Shown piece after piece: positions 7,501-17,853 of a stretch of 64,000 nt of DNA. Each line of letters starts with the position of its first letter. The stretch's first letter is position 1. This DNA comes from Actinomycetes bacterium. Lineage in GTDB: Bacteria; Actinomycetota; Actinomycetes; Propionibacteriales; Nocardioidaceae. The DNA is taken from NCBI GenBank assembly GCA_023460975.1, contig JAEWOG010000092.1, positions 62,001 to 126,000 of the forward strand. The letters are read 5' to 3'. The translations under genes and the position numbers were made by a program. The notes beneath the pieces are model-generated. The model was not told the DNA's origin. It made no database searches and worked only from the letters and a program-made list of their open reading frames with translations.

Positions 7501-8550
7501 ATGACCACACAGACCCCGGCCCTCGTGGCGGACTCCCCCGGCGCCCCCTTCCGAGCCCAGTTCATCGAGCGGCGTGACCTGGGCCGCAACGATGTGGCGA
7601 TCGACATCGAGTACGCGGGCATCTGCCACAGCGACATCCACCAGGTGCGGGAGGAATGGGGAAGCGCCATCTTCCCGATGGTGCCCGGCCACGAGATCGC
7701 GGGCGTCGTGACCGAGGTCGGCGACCTGGTGGCGGGCGTGAAGGTCGGCGACCGGGTGGGCGTGGGATGCATGGTCGACAGTTGCGGCGAGTGCGAGTTC
7801 TGCGCCGACGGGTTCGAGCAGCACTGCGTGCGCGGCGCCGTGATGACCTACAACGGTCGCGGATATGACGGGGTGCCCACACTGGGCGGGTACTCGCGTG
7901 CGGTGGTCGTGTCAGAGCGCTTCGTCTGTCCGATCCCCGACGGGATCTCGTTGGACGCGGCCGCTCCCCTGCTGTGCGCTGGGATCACCACCTACTCCCC
8001 GTTGAAGCGGTTCGGCGTGGGCCCCGGCGCCCGGGTTGCAGTCGTGGGCCTCGGCGGACTGGGGCACATGGCGGTCAAGCTCGCCGTGGCGATGGGCGCC
8101 GAGGTGACCGTGATGTCGCGCACGGACGCCAAGCGGGCCGACTCCTTGGCCCTCGGTGCTGTCGAGCACGTGGCGACATCCGACCCGGCCGCGCTCCGCG
8201 CGCGTCGCAACCACTTCGATCTGGTCCTCAACACCGTGTCCGCGGACCTGGACATCGAGGCGTACCTCGCCATCGCCAAGCCGCGCGGAGCCGTGGTGAA
8301 CGTCGGGCTGCCGACCCAGCCGTACCGCGTCCGTCCCGGCCGTCTCGTCGGCACCAGCAAGATCCTGGCAGGGTCCAACATCGGTGGAATCGCCGAGACT
8401 GTCGAGATGCTCGCCTTCTGTGCCGAGCACGGCATCGGCGCCGACATCGAGGTCATCGATGCCGGCGAGGTCGATGCCGCGTACGAGCGGGTCGTCGCAG
8501 GCCAGGTGCGCTACCGGTGCGTCATCGACGTGAGCACAATCCGACCCTGA
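7501..8550 (+). CDS. Zinc-dependent alcohol dehydrogenase, cinnamyl-alcohol/YahK type
   Basis: 349-residue medium-chain dehydrogenase/reductase that should interconvert alcohols and aldehydes with NAD(P). Catalytic zinc ligands are visible as C42 (GICHSD) and H64-E65 (PGHEIAG); the structural zinc site has C95, C98, C101 and C109 (CGECEFCADGFEQHC). The nucleotide-binding fold follows with GLGGLGHMAV near residues 184-193. The CHSD motif and the spacing fit the cinnamyl-alcohol-dehydrogenase subgroup, usually NADP-linked; the true substrate cannot be read from sequence. It appears to be a single-gene unit with a leaderless promoter. Confidence 0.88.
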   Translation: MTTQTPALVADSPGAPFRAQFIERRDLGRNDVAIDIEYAGICHSDIHQVREEWGSAIFPMVPGHEIAGVVTEVGDLVAGVKVGDRVGVGCMVDSCGECEFCADGFEQHCVRGAVMTYNGRGYDGVPTLGGYSRAVVVSERFVCPIPDGISLDAAAPLLCAGITTYSPLKRFGVGPGARVAVVGLGGLGHMAVKLAVAMGAEVTVMSRTDAKRADSLALGAVEHVATSDPAALRARRNHFDLVLNTVSADLDIEAYLAIAKPRGAVVNVGLPTQPYRVRPGRLVGTSKILAGSNIGGIAETVEMLAFCAEHGIGADIEVIDAGEVDAAYERVVAGQVRYRCVIDVSTIRP

Positions 8551-8562
8551 CCACTCGACGAC

Positions 8563-8623
8563 GGCTTGACCCACTTGACTTCAGGTGCGGCATGGCCGCT
8601 AGACTTGGCTTGACCAACTTGAC
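8563..8623 (+). promoter_or_regulatory. Repeated operator in the promoter of the toxin-antitoxin pair
   Basis: Two 17-bp direct repeats, GGCTTGACCCACTTGAC (8563-8579) and GGCTTGACCAACTTGAC (8607-8623), differ at one base and start 44 bp apart, about four helical turns. Each contains two CTTGAC half-sites 9 bp apart. The first overlaps a possible -35 (TTGACT, 8575-8580) and the second lies between a possible -10 (TAGACT, 8600-8605) and the ribosome binding site, as expected for autorepression by the antitoxin. Confidence 0.6.
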
Positions 8624-8638
8624 CGGAGGTGAAGCGCA

Positions 8639-9244
8639 ATGACATCGCGCGCAGCACGCGAGAGCCGCGATCGAGCCCAGCCGCTCCCCCGGACACAAGC
8701 GCCGGAGTCCTCGCCTGCGGCCTACCGGCGTGCGCTGCTGGACGAGCTCGAGGCACGCCTTGACGAGCGCTCCCTGCGGTCGTTGATCGAGGGGGCGCAG
8801 GCCCTGCACCCGGCCGTGCTGGCGGAGCGCATGGTGTCCGTGGTGCCCACAGCCGAGCGTGGCAACGTCATGGCCGAGCAGGTGGGCCCGCTGTTCTACG
8901 ACACGCCCGGCGTGTGTGTCGTGCTGGCGGGCCCCGCCGGCGAACCCATCTCGAAGCAGGCAGTCGAGCAGCGGCGCAAGCGGGCGACGGTGCTGGCCCT
9001 GAAGACGAGCGACGGACACTGGATCTATCCCACGTGGCAGTTCGTGGACGGGGCAGTGCTCCCCGCCCTGGTCGAGGTGATGAGCACGCTGCGCGGCAAT
9101 CCCCCGTGGTCGGTGGCCACCTGGCTCACCACGCCCCTGGTCGAACTGGACGACGCGAGCGTCGCGGACTGGCTCCTGGCCGGCAAGGACCTCCAGGTGG
9201 CGCAGGCGTTGGCGAAGGCCGTCGCACGTCGTTGGGCTGCCTGA
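8639..9244 (+). CDS. Xre/MbcA/ParS-type antitoxin of a RES toxin
   Basis: 201 residues, ATG 8639 with GGAGGTGA 8 nt upstream. The middle (GPLFYDTPGVCVVLAGPAG, ISKQAVEQRRKRATVLAL, WIYPTWQF) is the HTH-like segment of this antitoxin family, and the C-terminus (PPWSVATWLTTPLVELDDASVADWLLAG, then AKAVARRWA) matches the DUF2384-type toxin-binding domain. It should neutralise the toxin encoded 4 bp downstream and repress their shared promoter. The known reference pair is MbcA-MbcT of Mycobacterium tuberculosis; similarity here is by domain pattern only. The repeats upstream of the gene are the probable binding sites. Confidence 0.78.
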   Translation: MTSRAARESRDRAQPLPRTQAPESSPAAYRRALLDELEARLDERSLRSLIEGAQALHPAVLAERMVSVVPTAERGNVMAEQVGPLFYDTPGVCVVLAGPAGEPISKQAVEQRRKRATVLALKTSDGHWIYPTWQFVDGAVLPALVEVMSTLRGNPPWSVATWLTTPLVELDDASVADWLLAGKDLQVAQALAKAVARRWAA

Positions 9245-9246
9245 GG

Positions 9247-9909
9247 GTGCCGCGCCAGACGCAGGCCCTGCGCCCGCCCGACGGCGAGGTGGCCAACTAC
9301 CGCAACTTCCCCCGACGCACCTTCCGCGCGGGAGCACGCTGGTACAGGCAGCACGTGGACCGGCCTTCGGCGGACCGCGGCGTGTGGTGGTACTCCTCGT
9401 ACCTGCCTGGCAGCGAGGGTCTCGGGCGCTTTGACCTCGTCCACCCGGAAGGGACGTGCTACCTCGCGAACACCGACGGTGGTGCCATCAACGAGCTGGT
9501 CGGTCCCGAGACTGCGCGACGGGGCTGGGTGGATGCTGACCTGCTGAGTGGCCGGGTGGTCTCCACCGTGGCACTCCCCCACGAGGTGCGCGCCGCCGAC
9601 GCCACCTCGGCACGCGCCGCCCTGTTCAGGATGACGAATGAACTGGCGAGCACCGAGGACTACTCCCTCAGCCAGTCGTGGGCTGCGATGTTGCGCGCGG
9701 CTGGCTTCGGCGCCGTGCTCGCTCCCTTGCGCTTCACGCCCGGCCGGGCCCGCAACCTCGCCCTCTTCGGGGCCGCTGGGTCCCCGGCCCCACTTCCCCC
9801 GGGCGACCGCTCCCCCGCCCCCGCGCGCCAGGTTGCCGAGCGACACGGGATCGTGGTGGTCGATCCGCCGCACAGCACGGACGTGGTGATGGCGAGCCCG
9901 CCCGGCTGA
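9247..9909 (+). CDS. RES-domain toxin (putative NAD-degrading)
   Basis: GTG 9247 lies 4 bp after the antitoxin stop; 220 residues. The N-terminal block FPRRTFRAGARWYRQH has the family arginine (R27), WWYSS and GRFDLVHPEGTCYLANT follow, and E83 sits in the expected INELVGP. RES toxins such as MbcT degrade NAD+ and stall growth. The third conserved residue, a serine normally next to the strand before the last NLALF motif, is not obvious: the equivalent place reads VLAPLRFTPG. Either another serine substitutes or the activity is altered. The protein has a Pro-rich tail. Confidence 0.75.
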   Translation: MPRQTQALRPPDGEVANYRNFPRRTFRAGARWYRQHVDRPSADRGVWWYSSYLPGSEGLGRFDLVHPEGTCYLANTDGGAINELVGPETARRGWVDADLLSGRVVSTVALPHEVRAADATSARAALFRMTNELASTEDYSLSQSWAAMLRAAGFGAVLAPLRFTPGRARNLALFGAAGSPAPLPPGDRSPAPARQVAERHGIVVVDPPHSTDVVMASPPG

Positions 9910-9937
9910 CCCTGCCGGAGCGGACTCGCCCACGCGA

Positions 9938-12301
<2,364 letters not shown>

Positions 12302-12428
12302 GTGCTCTCCTCGTGTCTGCGGGCGTCCAGCCTAGGCGTGGCGACGCCCGTGCTCGCTCATCAACGCGCGCAGAGGCGACAAGGTTCCCAGCCTGTGAAC
12401 ACACCTGCGGGACACGGCGTCGGAGACC

Positions 12429-12434
12429 TAGCCT
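12429..12434 (+). promoter_or_regulatory. Leaderless -10 box TAGCCT for the methyltransferase
   Basis: TAGCCT ends 6 nt before ATG 12441 and no Shine-Dalgarno sequence is present, so the message probably starts at the ATG. Confidence 0.5.
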
Positions 12435-12440
12435 CACACC

Positions 12441-13247
12441 ATGGGCGACCCCGAGCAGACGTACACCCACGGCCATCACGAGGCGGTCCTCGCCTCGCAT
12501 CGGTGGCGCACGGCTGAGAACTCCGCCCCACACCTGCTTCCTCACCTGCGCCAGAAGATGCGGGTGCTCGACATCGGCAGCGGACCGGGCACCATCACCG
12601 CGGATCTGGCCGAGATCGTGGGACCGGACTACGTGACGGCGCTGGAGATCACCGAGGAGGCCCTGGACCTGACGCGCTCGGAGGCCCGCTCGCGCGGGCT
12701 GGAGTTGTCGTACGCCGTGGGTGACGTGCATGCACTCGACTTCCCGGACGACTCCTTCGATGTCGTCCACGCCCACCAGGTCCTCCAGCACGTCGCAGAC
12801 CCGGTCGCTGCCTTGCGCGAGATGCGACGCGTGTGCCGTCCCGGCGGCATCGTGGCCGTACGGGACTCCGACTACTCGGCCTTCGCGTGGTTCCCCCTGC
12901 TGCCGGAGCTGGATCGGTGGATGGATCTCTACCAGCAGGCGGCTCGCGCCAACGGCGGCGAACCGGACGCCGGGCGGCGCCTGCTGTCGTGGACCCGTGC
13001 GGCGGGCTTCACGCAGGTGGAGGCCTCGGGCGCCGTGTGGTGCTTCGCCACCGACGAGGATCGCGCGTTCTGGGGCGGGATGTGGCACAGGCGCATCCTT
13101 GTCGGATCGTTCCCCGAGCAGCTCCTGCGCGAGTCACGCAGCGACGAGCAGGAGCTGGCCCGCCTGTCCCAGGCATGGCAACGGTGGAGCGAGGACCCCG
13201 ACGGTTGGTACGTCGTGCCGCACGGCCAGATCATCGCCCGGGCGTGA
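12441..13247 (+). CDS. Class I SAM-dependent methyltransferase
   Basis: 268 residues. Motif I is VLDIGSGPGT (residues 42-51), motif II ends in LEITEEAL, and the post-I acidic loop is VGDVHALDFPDDSFDVVHAHQVLQH, followed by the typical ALREMRRVCRPGGIVAV strand. This is the Methyltransf_11/UbiE-like fold with a C-terminal cap of about 110 residues. The order resembles small-molecule methyltransferases; the acceptor cannot be named. The 3' end overlaps the convergent glycosylase gene by 17 bp. Confidence 0.82.
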   Translation: MGDPEQTYTHGHHEAVLASHRWRTAENSAPHLLPHLRQKMRVLDIGSGPGTITADLAEIVGPDYVTALEITEEALDLTRSEARSRGLELSYAVGDVHALDFPDDSFDVVHAHQVLQHVADPVAALREMRRVCRPGGIVAVRDSDYSAFAWFPLLPELDRWMDLYQQAARANGGEPDAGRRLLSWTRAAGFTQVEASGAVWCFATDEDRAFWGGMWHRRILVGSFPEQLLRESRSDEQELARLSQAWQRWSEDPDGWYVVPHGQIIARA

Positions 13248-14358
13248 CGTCAGGACCGAGCCGCACCTCCAGCCCGAGCCAGGCTGCCATCGCAGCCAGA
13301 TCACGATGCACCGCGGCGGTGACGCCTGAGTCCCATGCGCCATCCGCGTGGACGGCATCCACATGCAGTACGCCCGCGTCGCGGTCTGCGGTGGCATCGA
13401 TCTTGCCGATGAGCCGGTCGGCGTGCAGCACCGGCATGGCCCAGTAGCCCCACCGCCGCTGCGCCGGTGGTTTGTACATCTCCAACTGGTAGTCGAACTC
13501 GAAGATCTCCAGCGTCCGCTTGCGATCGAAGACGAGCCTGTCGAGCGGGGAGAGCACTGCAGTCCTGGGCGTCTCCCATCCGTCATCGAGGTCGGCCAGC
13601 AGCGACTCCTCGACGCGCCAGGTCCCGCGTACACCGGCGATGCGAGCCTTCACCCCGACCTCGCGGACGTCGTACGGCTCAAGGTCTGCTTCGAGGGCCC
13701 TCGGACGGGCGATGCCCAGCGCCGCCAGACGCCGTCGGGCCCACTCGAGGTGCGCCTCGGGGGCGGGTACGGGGGCGCGGTCGGCGTGCACCCGCTCGGC
13801 CAGGTCCCACACCCGTTCGCGGCTCTCCCGGCCCACGACGGCGACCTCTCCCCTGGCTTCCATGAGCTCCAGCAGCTTCATGACGTTCTTGCCCTGGGTC
13901 CACCCGCTGGAGCGCCACGGCCTCACACAGGTGTCGGGCAGGTCGCGAGCCGCCAGCGGGCCGTCCGAACGCAGGTGGGCGATGAGGTCGCGCCGACAGG
14001 CGTCGTTGTCGTCGACCCATGCTGCGTAGGCGTCCTGCCACGGACGCAGCCGCGGCCCCGGCCAGCACTCCATGTCGGCGCGCATGAGCGTGACGTCACG
14101 GGCTGGGTACAACCGGGCGCGGTGCTCGAAGAGAGCACCGTTGGCCTGAGCGCGCTCAAGGTCGCCCGGGCGCGCCGCCGCGCCGAGGCGAGCCCGTACG
14201 ACCAGATCAGCGCTGCGGGCCACGGCCTCGGTGAGGTCGACCTGGATGCCCGCGAGATGGCCGGCCAGGCCGACCACGTCGAGATCGCATGCCCGGTCCA
14301 GCAGCTGGACGCGAACTGCGAGGCGCCGAGCGAGCTGTCGGGTCAGGTCGAGGACCAT
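13231..14358 (-). CDS. YcaQ/AlkX-type winged-helix DNA glycosylase
   Basis: 375 residues. The N-terminal RRLAVRVQLLD and the C-terminal block SPLDRLVFDRKRTLEIFEFDYQLEMYKP with RRWGYWAMPVLHADRLIGKID identify the HTH_42/YcaQ family, whose studied members unhook interstrand DNA crosslinks and remove alkylated bases. The family catalytic QxQ-type motif near the N-terminus is represented by the segment around LAGIQVD. The start ATG 14358 shares one base with the stop of the upstream dehydrogenase gene (TGATG), suggesting translational coupling. The nearby UvrA-like gene may reflect a loose DNA-damage theme, though it is not in the same operon. Confidence 0.8.
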   Translation of the reverse strand: MVLDLTRQLARRLAVRVQLLDRACDLDVVGLAGHLAGIQVDLTEAVARSADLVVRARLGAAARPGDLERAQANGALFEHRARLYPARDVTLMRADMECWPGPRLRPWQDAYAAWVDDNDACRRDLIAHLRSDGPLAARDLPDTCVRPWRSSGWTQGKNVMKLLELMEARGEVAVVGRESRERVWDLAERVHADRAPVPAPEAHLEWARRRLAALGIARPRALEADLEPYDVREVGVKARIAGVRGTWRVEESLLADLDDGWETPRTAVLSPLDRLVFDRKRTLEIFEFDYQLEMYKPPAQRRWGYWAMPVLHADRLIGKIDATADRDAGVLHVDAVHADGAWDSGVTAAVHRDLAAMAAWLGLEVRLGPDVTPGR

Positions 14359-15380
14359 CAGGGTGTGAGCAGCGCTTTGATGGCGCGGCGTTCGTCCATG
14401 GCCCGGTAGGCCTCGGCCGCCTCGTCGAGGGGCAGCGTCAGGTCGAAGACCGCGCCAGCATCGAGGCTGCCTTCCTCGAAGCGGTGCAGCAGGTCAGGCA
14501 GGTACGCCCGCACCGGCGCCATGCCGCCCGCGAGGCCGACGTTGCGACGGAAGAGTCGTTCGGCGTCGAGCTCCACCCCGTGCGGGACCCCGACGAAGCC
14601 CACCGTCGCCCCGGGTCGGGCGAACTCGATGGCCGAGCGCATCGACTCCCCGGTGCCCACACATTCCAGCACCGCGTCTGCACCCACTCCCCCGGTCAGC
14701 TCCCGGATGGCTGCCACGGCGTCGTCGCCGCGCTCGGCCACGACGTCCGTGGCTCCGAACTGTCGTGCCACCGCCTGACGGGAGGCGTGGCGTGACATCA
14801 CGATCACTCGCGCGGCACCGAGCGTGGTGGCGGCGAGGACGCCGCACAGACCCACGGCCCCGTCGCCCACGACCACCACGGTCTGGTCCTGTCCCGGACG
14901 CACCCGTGCCGCCATCGCCGCGTGCCACCCGGTGGGCATCACGTCCGACAGCGCGAGCAGGCCCGGCAGGTCGGCGGGGGTCGGGTCTCCGTTCACCTTG
15001 ACGAGGCTGCCGTCTGCCTGCGTCACCCGTGCGTACTCAGCCTGGCCGCTGACGGTGAAGCCGAGGTGCTCACACACCGAGTGGGCGCCCACCTGACAGT
15101 GGGGGCACGTGTTGTCGCTGTGGCAGAACGGCACGACGACGAAGTCGCCCACACCCACGGTGGTGACCGCGCTCCCCACCTCTTCCACGACGCCCACGCA
15201 CTCGTGGCCGATGGTGCGCGGCGGCCCGGCAGGGTTGAGACCCCGGTAGGGCCACAGGTCGGAGCCGCAGACGCACCCCGCGACCACGCGCACCACGGCA
15301 TCGGTGGGCTCGGAGATGACAGGGTCAGGAACGTCCTCGACACGAATGTCACCTGGACCGTGGAGAACCGTTGCGCGCAT
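14358..15380 (-). CDS. Zinc-dependent alcohol dehydrogenase, medium-chain
   Basis: 340 residues from ATG 15380; the same frame stays open far upstream but those residues are antisense to the next gene. Zinc ligands: C38 (CVCGSD), H59-E60 (GHECVG) and the structural cysteines C86, C92, C95, C103 (NTCPHCQVGAHSVC). The cofactor fold has VVVVGDGAVGLCGV and the basic SRHASRQAVARQFGAT, which favours NADP. The reaction is alcohol-aldehyde/ketone interconversion; IMSRH-like sequence is common in the threonine-dehydrogenase-like subgroup. It is head-to-head with the XRE-MurA fusion gene, so the palindrome between them may control both. Confidence 0.85.
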   Translation of the reverse strand: MRATVLHGPGDIRVEDVPDPVISEPTDAVVRVVAGCVCGSDLWPYRGLNPAGPPRTIGHECVGVVEEVGSAVTTVGVGDFVVVPFCHSDNTCPHCQVGAHSVCEHLGFTVSGQAEYARVTQADGSLVKVNGDPTPADLPGLLALSDVMPTGWHAAMAARVRPGQDQTVVVVGDGAVGLCGVLAATTLGAARVIVMSRHASRQAVARQFGATDVVAERGDDAVAAIRELTGGVGADAVLECVGTGESMRSAIEFARPGATVGFVGVPHGVELDAERLFRRNVGLAGGMAPVRAYLPDLLHRFEEGSLDAGAVFDLTLPLDEAAEAYRAMDERRAIKALLTP

Positions 15381-15440
15381 GTGTCGATGTTTGCACAACA
15401 GCCGCACAGGCGTACCGTCGTAGTGTCGCGCCGTTCGGAT

Positions 15441-15460
15441 GTATCTCATATATGAGATAC
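15441..15460. promoter_or_regulatory. Perfect 20-bp palindrome, probable operator of the XRE-MurA fusion
   Basis: GTATCTCATATATGAGATAC is its own reverse complement over all 20 bases. It lies 61 bp upstream of the divergent dehydrogenase start and 10 bp upstream of the ATG of the fusion gene, overlapping its likely leaderless -10 (TACCGT, 15458-15463). XRE-type repressors bind such dyads, and the downstream product begins with an XRE domain, so autorepression is the simplest reading. Confidence 0.7.
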
Positions 15461-15463
15461 CGT
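15458..15463 (+). promoter_or_regulatory. Leaderless -10 box TACCGT overlapping the palindrome
   Basis: TACCGT sits 7 nt before ATG 15471 with no ribosome binding site in between. Its first three bases belong to the 20-bp palindrome, so a bound repressor would block RNA polymerase. Confidence 0.4.
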
Positions 15464-15470
15464 GGCATAC

Positions 15471-16994
15471 ATGGCTGAATACCAAGGCCGGATCGGCAAC
15501 CTCATCCGGGACGCACGCAAGCACCGTGGCCTCACCCAGACGGAGCTCGCGGATCTGCTCAGTACGAGCCAGAGCGCGGTCAACCGGATCGAGAAGGGTC
15601 ACCAGAACCTCTCCCTCCAGATGTTGGCGCGCATCGGTGCGGCACTCGACTCCGAGATCGTTGCACTGGGCGCCGGCCCCACGCACCTGCGCATCCACGG
15701 GCCGACCAAGCTGTCGGGCACGATCGACGTCAAGACGTCCAAGAACGCCGGCGTCGCGCTGCTGTGCGCATCGCTGCTCAACCGCGGCCGTACGACCCTG
15801 CGCAAGGTCGCGCGCATCGAGGAGGTCAACCGGCTTCTCGAGGTGCTCAGCTCGCTGGGCGTGCAGACGAGGTGGCTGGGCGAGGACGGCGACCTGGAGA
15901 TCATTCCTCCCGACAAGCTCGAGTTGAGCAACATCGACGAGGGCGCGGCGCGGCGTACCCGCTCGGTGATCATGTTCCTCGGCCCGCTGCTGCACCGCGT
16001 CGACCGATTCGACCTGCCGTACGCCGGTGGCTGCAACCTCGGCACCCGGACCGTGGAGCCGCACATGGCTGCGCTGCGGCCCTTCGGCCTCGACGTCGTC
16101 GCCACGGACGGGATGTACCACGCCAGCGTCGACGAGGCAGTCGAGCCCGATCGGCCAATCGTCCTCACCGAGCGTGGCGACACCGTCACCGAGAACGCCC
16201 TCATGGCGGCCGCGCTCAATCCGGGCACGACCACCATCCGCAACGCATCGTCCAACTACATGGTCCAGGACCTGTGCTTCTACCTGCGCAAGCTGGGTGT
16301 GCAGATCGAGGGCATCGGGACCACGACGCTGCGCGTCACCGGCCTGGCCGACATCGACGTGGATGTCGACTACGCCCCCTCGGAGGACCCGATCGAGGCG
16401 ATGTCGCTGCTGACCGCGGCCATCGTCACGGACTCCGAGATCACCATCCGACGCGTCCCGATCGAGTTCCTCGAGATCGAGCTGGCGACGTTGGAGGAGA
16501 TGGGTTTCCGCTACTCGCGCACGCCGGAGTACGTGGCCGAGAACGGGCACACGCGCCTGGTCGACATCACCACCCATCCCAGCACTCTGCGGGCTCCGCT
16601 GGACAAGATCCACCCGATGCCGTTCCCCGGTCTCAACATCGACAACCTGCCGTTCTTCGCGGCCATCGCCGCAGTGGCCGACGGCCAGACGCTGCTGCAT
16701 GACTGGGTGTACGAGAACAGGGCGATCTATCTCACCGAGCTCAACAAGCTCGGAGGGCAGGTCAAGCTGCTCGACCCGCACCGCGTGCTCGTGGAGGGCC
16801 CCACGCACTTCTCGGGCGCTGAGATCGTCTGCCCGCCGGCGCTGCGTCCAGCCGTCGTGATCCTGCTGTGCATGCTCGCCTCCAAGGGGCAGTCGGTGCT
16901 GCGGTCCACGTACGTGATCCACCGTGGGTACGAGGACCTCGCCGCGCGACTCAACGACCTCGGCGCCAACATCGAAACCTTCCGCGACATCTGA
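15471..16994 (+). CDS. XRE HTH domain fused to MurA-like enolpyruvyl transferase
   Basis: 507 residues from ATG 15471 (GTG 15462 possible). Residues 5-65 form an XRE HTH (IRDARKHRGLTQTELADLLSTSQSAVNRIEKG). From residue 74 the protein is an EPSP/MurA fold: K91-N92 (TSKNAGVALL) match the MurA substrate pair, C188 sits in AGGCNLGTRTVEPH, equivalent to the loop holding Cys115 of E. coli MurA, and FPGLNID occupies the catalytic aspartate region. MurA adds enolpyruvate to UDP-GlcNAc in the first step of peptidoglycan synthesis. Whether this copy is catalytic or senses a sugar nucleotide to control DNA binding is open. I recall similar fusions in actinobacteria. Confidence 0.8.
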   Translation: MAEYQGRIGNLIRDARKHRGLTQTELADLLSTSQSAVNRIEKGHQNLSLQMLARIGAALDSEIVALGAGPTHLRIHGPTKLSGTIDVKTSKNAGVALLCASLLNRGRTTLRKVARIEEVNRLLEVLSSLGVQTRWLGEDGDLEIIPPDKLELSNIDEGAARRTRSVIMFLGPLLHRVDRFDLPYAGGCNLGTRTVEPHMAALRPFGLDVVATDGMYHASVDEAVEPDRPIVLTERGDTVTENALMAAALNPGTTTIRNASSNYMVQDLCFYLRKLGVQIEGIGTTTLRVTGLADIDVDVDYAPSEDPIEAMSLLTAAIVTDSEITIRRVPIEFLEIELATLEEMGFRYSRTPEYVAENGHTRLVDITTHPSTLRAPLDKIHPMPFPGLNIDNLPFFAAIAAVADGQTLLHDWVYENRAIYLTELNKLGGQVKLLDPHRVLVEGPTHFSGAEIVCPPALRPAVVILLCMLASKGQSVLRSTYVIHRGYEDLAARLNDLGANIETFRDI

Positions 16995-17061
16995 GAGGCG
17001 CGGGTGGTTTCGACAGGCTCAACCAGCGGCCGGACGCGACCTCTGAGGTAGAACTGTCGGC

Positions 17062-17853
17062 GTGACCCGGTCGACACCTGCTTCCCCCCACCCACGGCAC
17101 GTCATGGCGTACGCCCACCGCGGCGGCGCCCACCACCCCGAGATCGAGGGACTCGAGAACACGGTCAAGGCCTTCGCGCACGCCTATGAGCTGGGCTATC
17201 GGCACCTCGAGACCGACGTCCACGTGACGCGGGACGGTGTGTTGCTCGCGTTCCACGACGATGTCCTTGACCGTGTCAGCGACGGCACCGGAGCGGTCGC
17301 TGACCTCACGGCCGAGGAGGTCAGCACCGCCCGGATCGGGGGCAGTGAGCCCATTCCGACCCTGGCCGAGCTCTTCGACGCGCTGCCCGAGGCCCACTTC
17401 AACATCGACCTCAAGTCACCCGGCACGGTCCAGGCACTGGTCGACTTCCTCGATGAGCGCGGGGCCAGCGACCGGGTCGTGGTGGCATCCTTCTCCTCGG
17501 CGCGGCTGCGCGACTTCAGGCGGCTGACGCGCGGCCTGGTCCGTACGTCGGCGCACGCCTGGGAGGTGGCCGCCTATCGGCTCTCCCCCACGGCGACCAT
17601 CGCCCGCTGGCTCACCCCGGGCCGTCCGGTGGCACTGCAGATCCCCCACCACCACAACGGACTGCGGCTCGTCACTCCGGGGTTGGTCAAGCGCGCTCAC
17701 CGCAACGGGGTCCAGGTGCACGTGTGGACAATTGATGACCGCGACGAGATGAACGTCCTGGTTGACCGTGGTGTCGACGCGATCATGACGGACCGTACCG
17801 ACATACTCAGGGACGTCCTGCGATCCCGCGGGCTGTGGGAGGAGACCCGATGA
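17062..17853 (+). CDS. glpQ: Glycerophosphodiester phosphodiesterase
   Basis: 263 residues from GTG 17062; ATG 17104 is an alternative. The family signature is complete: AHRGG near the N-terminus, ENTVKAFAHAYELGYRHLETDVHVTRDGVLLAFHDDVLDRVSDG in pieces giving the metal-binding Glu/Asp and second His, and the C-terminal VHVWTIDDRDEMNVLVDRGVDAIMTD. The enzyme hydrolyses glycerophosphodiesters to glycerol 3-phosphate and an alcohol. There is no signal peptide, so it acts in the cytoplasm. Its stop overlaps the start of the transporter gene (ATGA), so the pair forms an operon, perhaps for uptake and hydrolysis of a phosphodiester. Confidence 0.88.
   Translation: MTRSTPASPHPRHVMAYAHRGGAHHPEIEGLENTVKAFAHAYELGYRHLETDVHVTRDGVLLAFHDDVLDRVSDGTGAVADLTAEEVSTARIGGSEPIPTLAELFDALPEAHFNIDLKSPGTVQALVDFLDERGASDRVVVASFSSARLRDFRRLTRGLVRTSAHAWEVAAYRLSPTATIARWLTPGRPVALQIPHHHNGLRLVTPGLVKRAHRNGVQVHVWTIDDRDEMNVLVDRGVDAIMTDRTDILRDVLRSRGLWEETR

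Noticed and set aside
14358..16922. An 854-codon minus-strand frame spanning the dehydrogenase and the XRE-MurA region
   Set aside because: Residues upstream of 15380 are antisense to the XRE-MurA fusion and have no motif. The dehydrogenase starts at its conserved MRATVLHGPG sequence.
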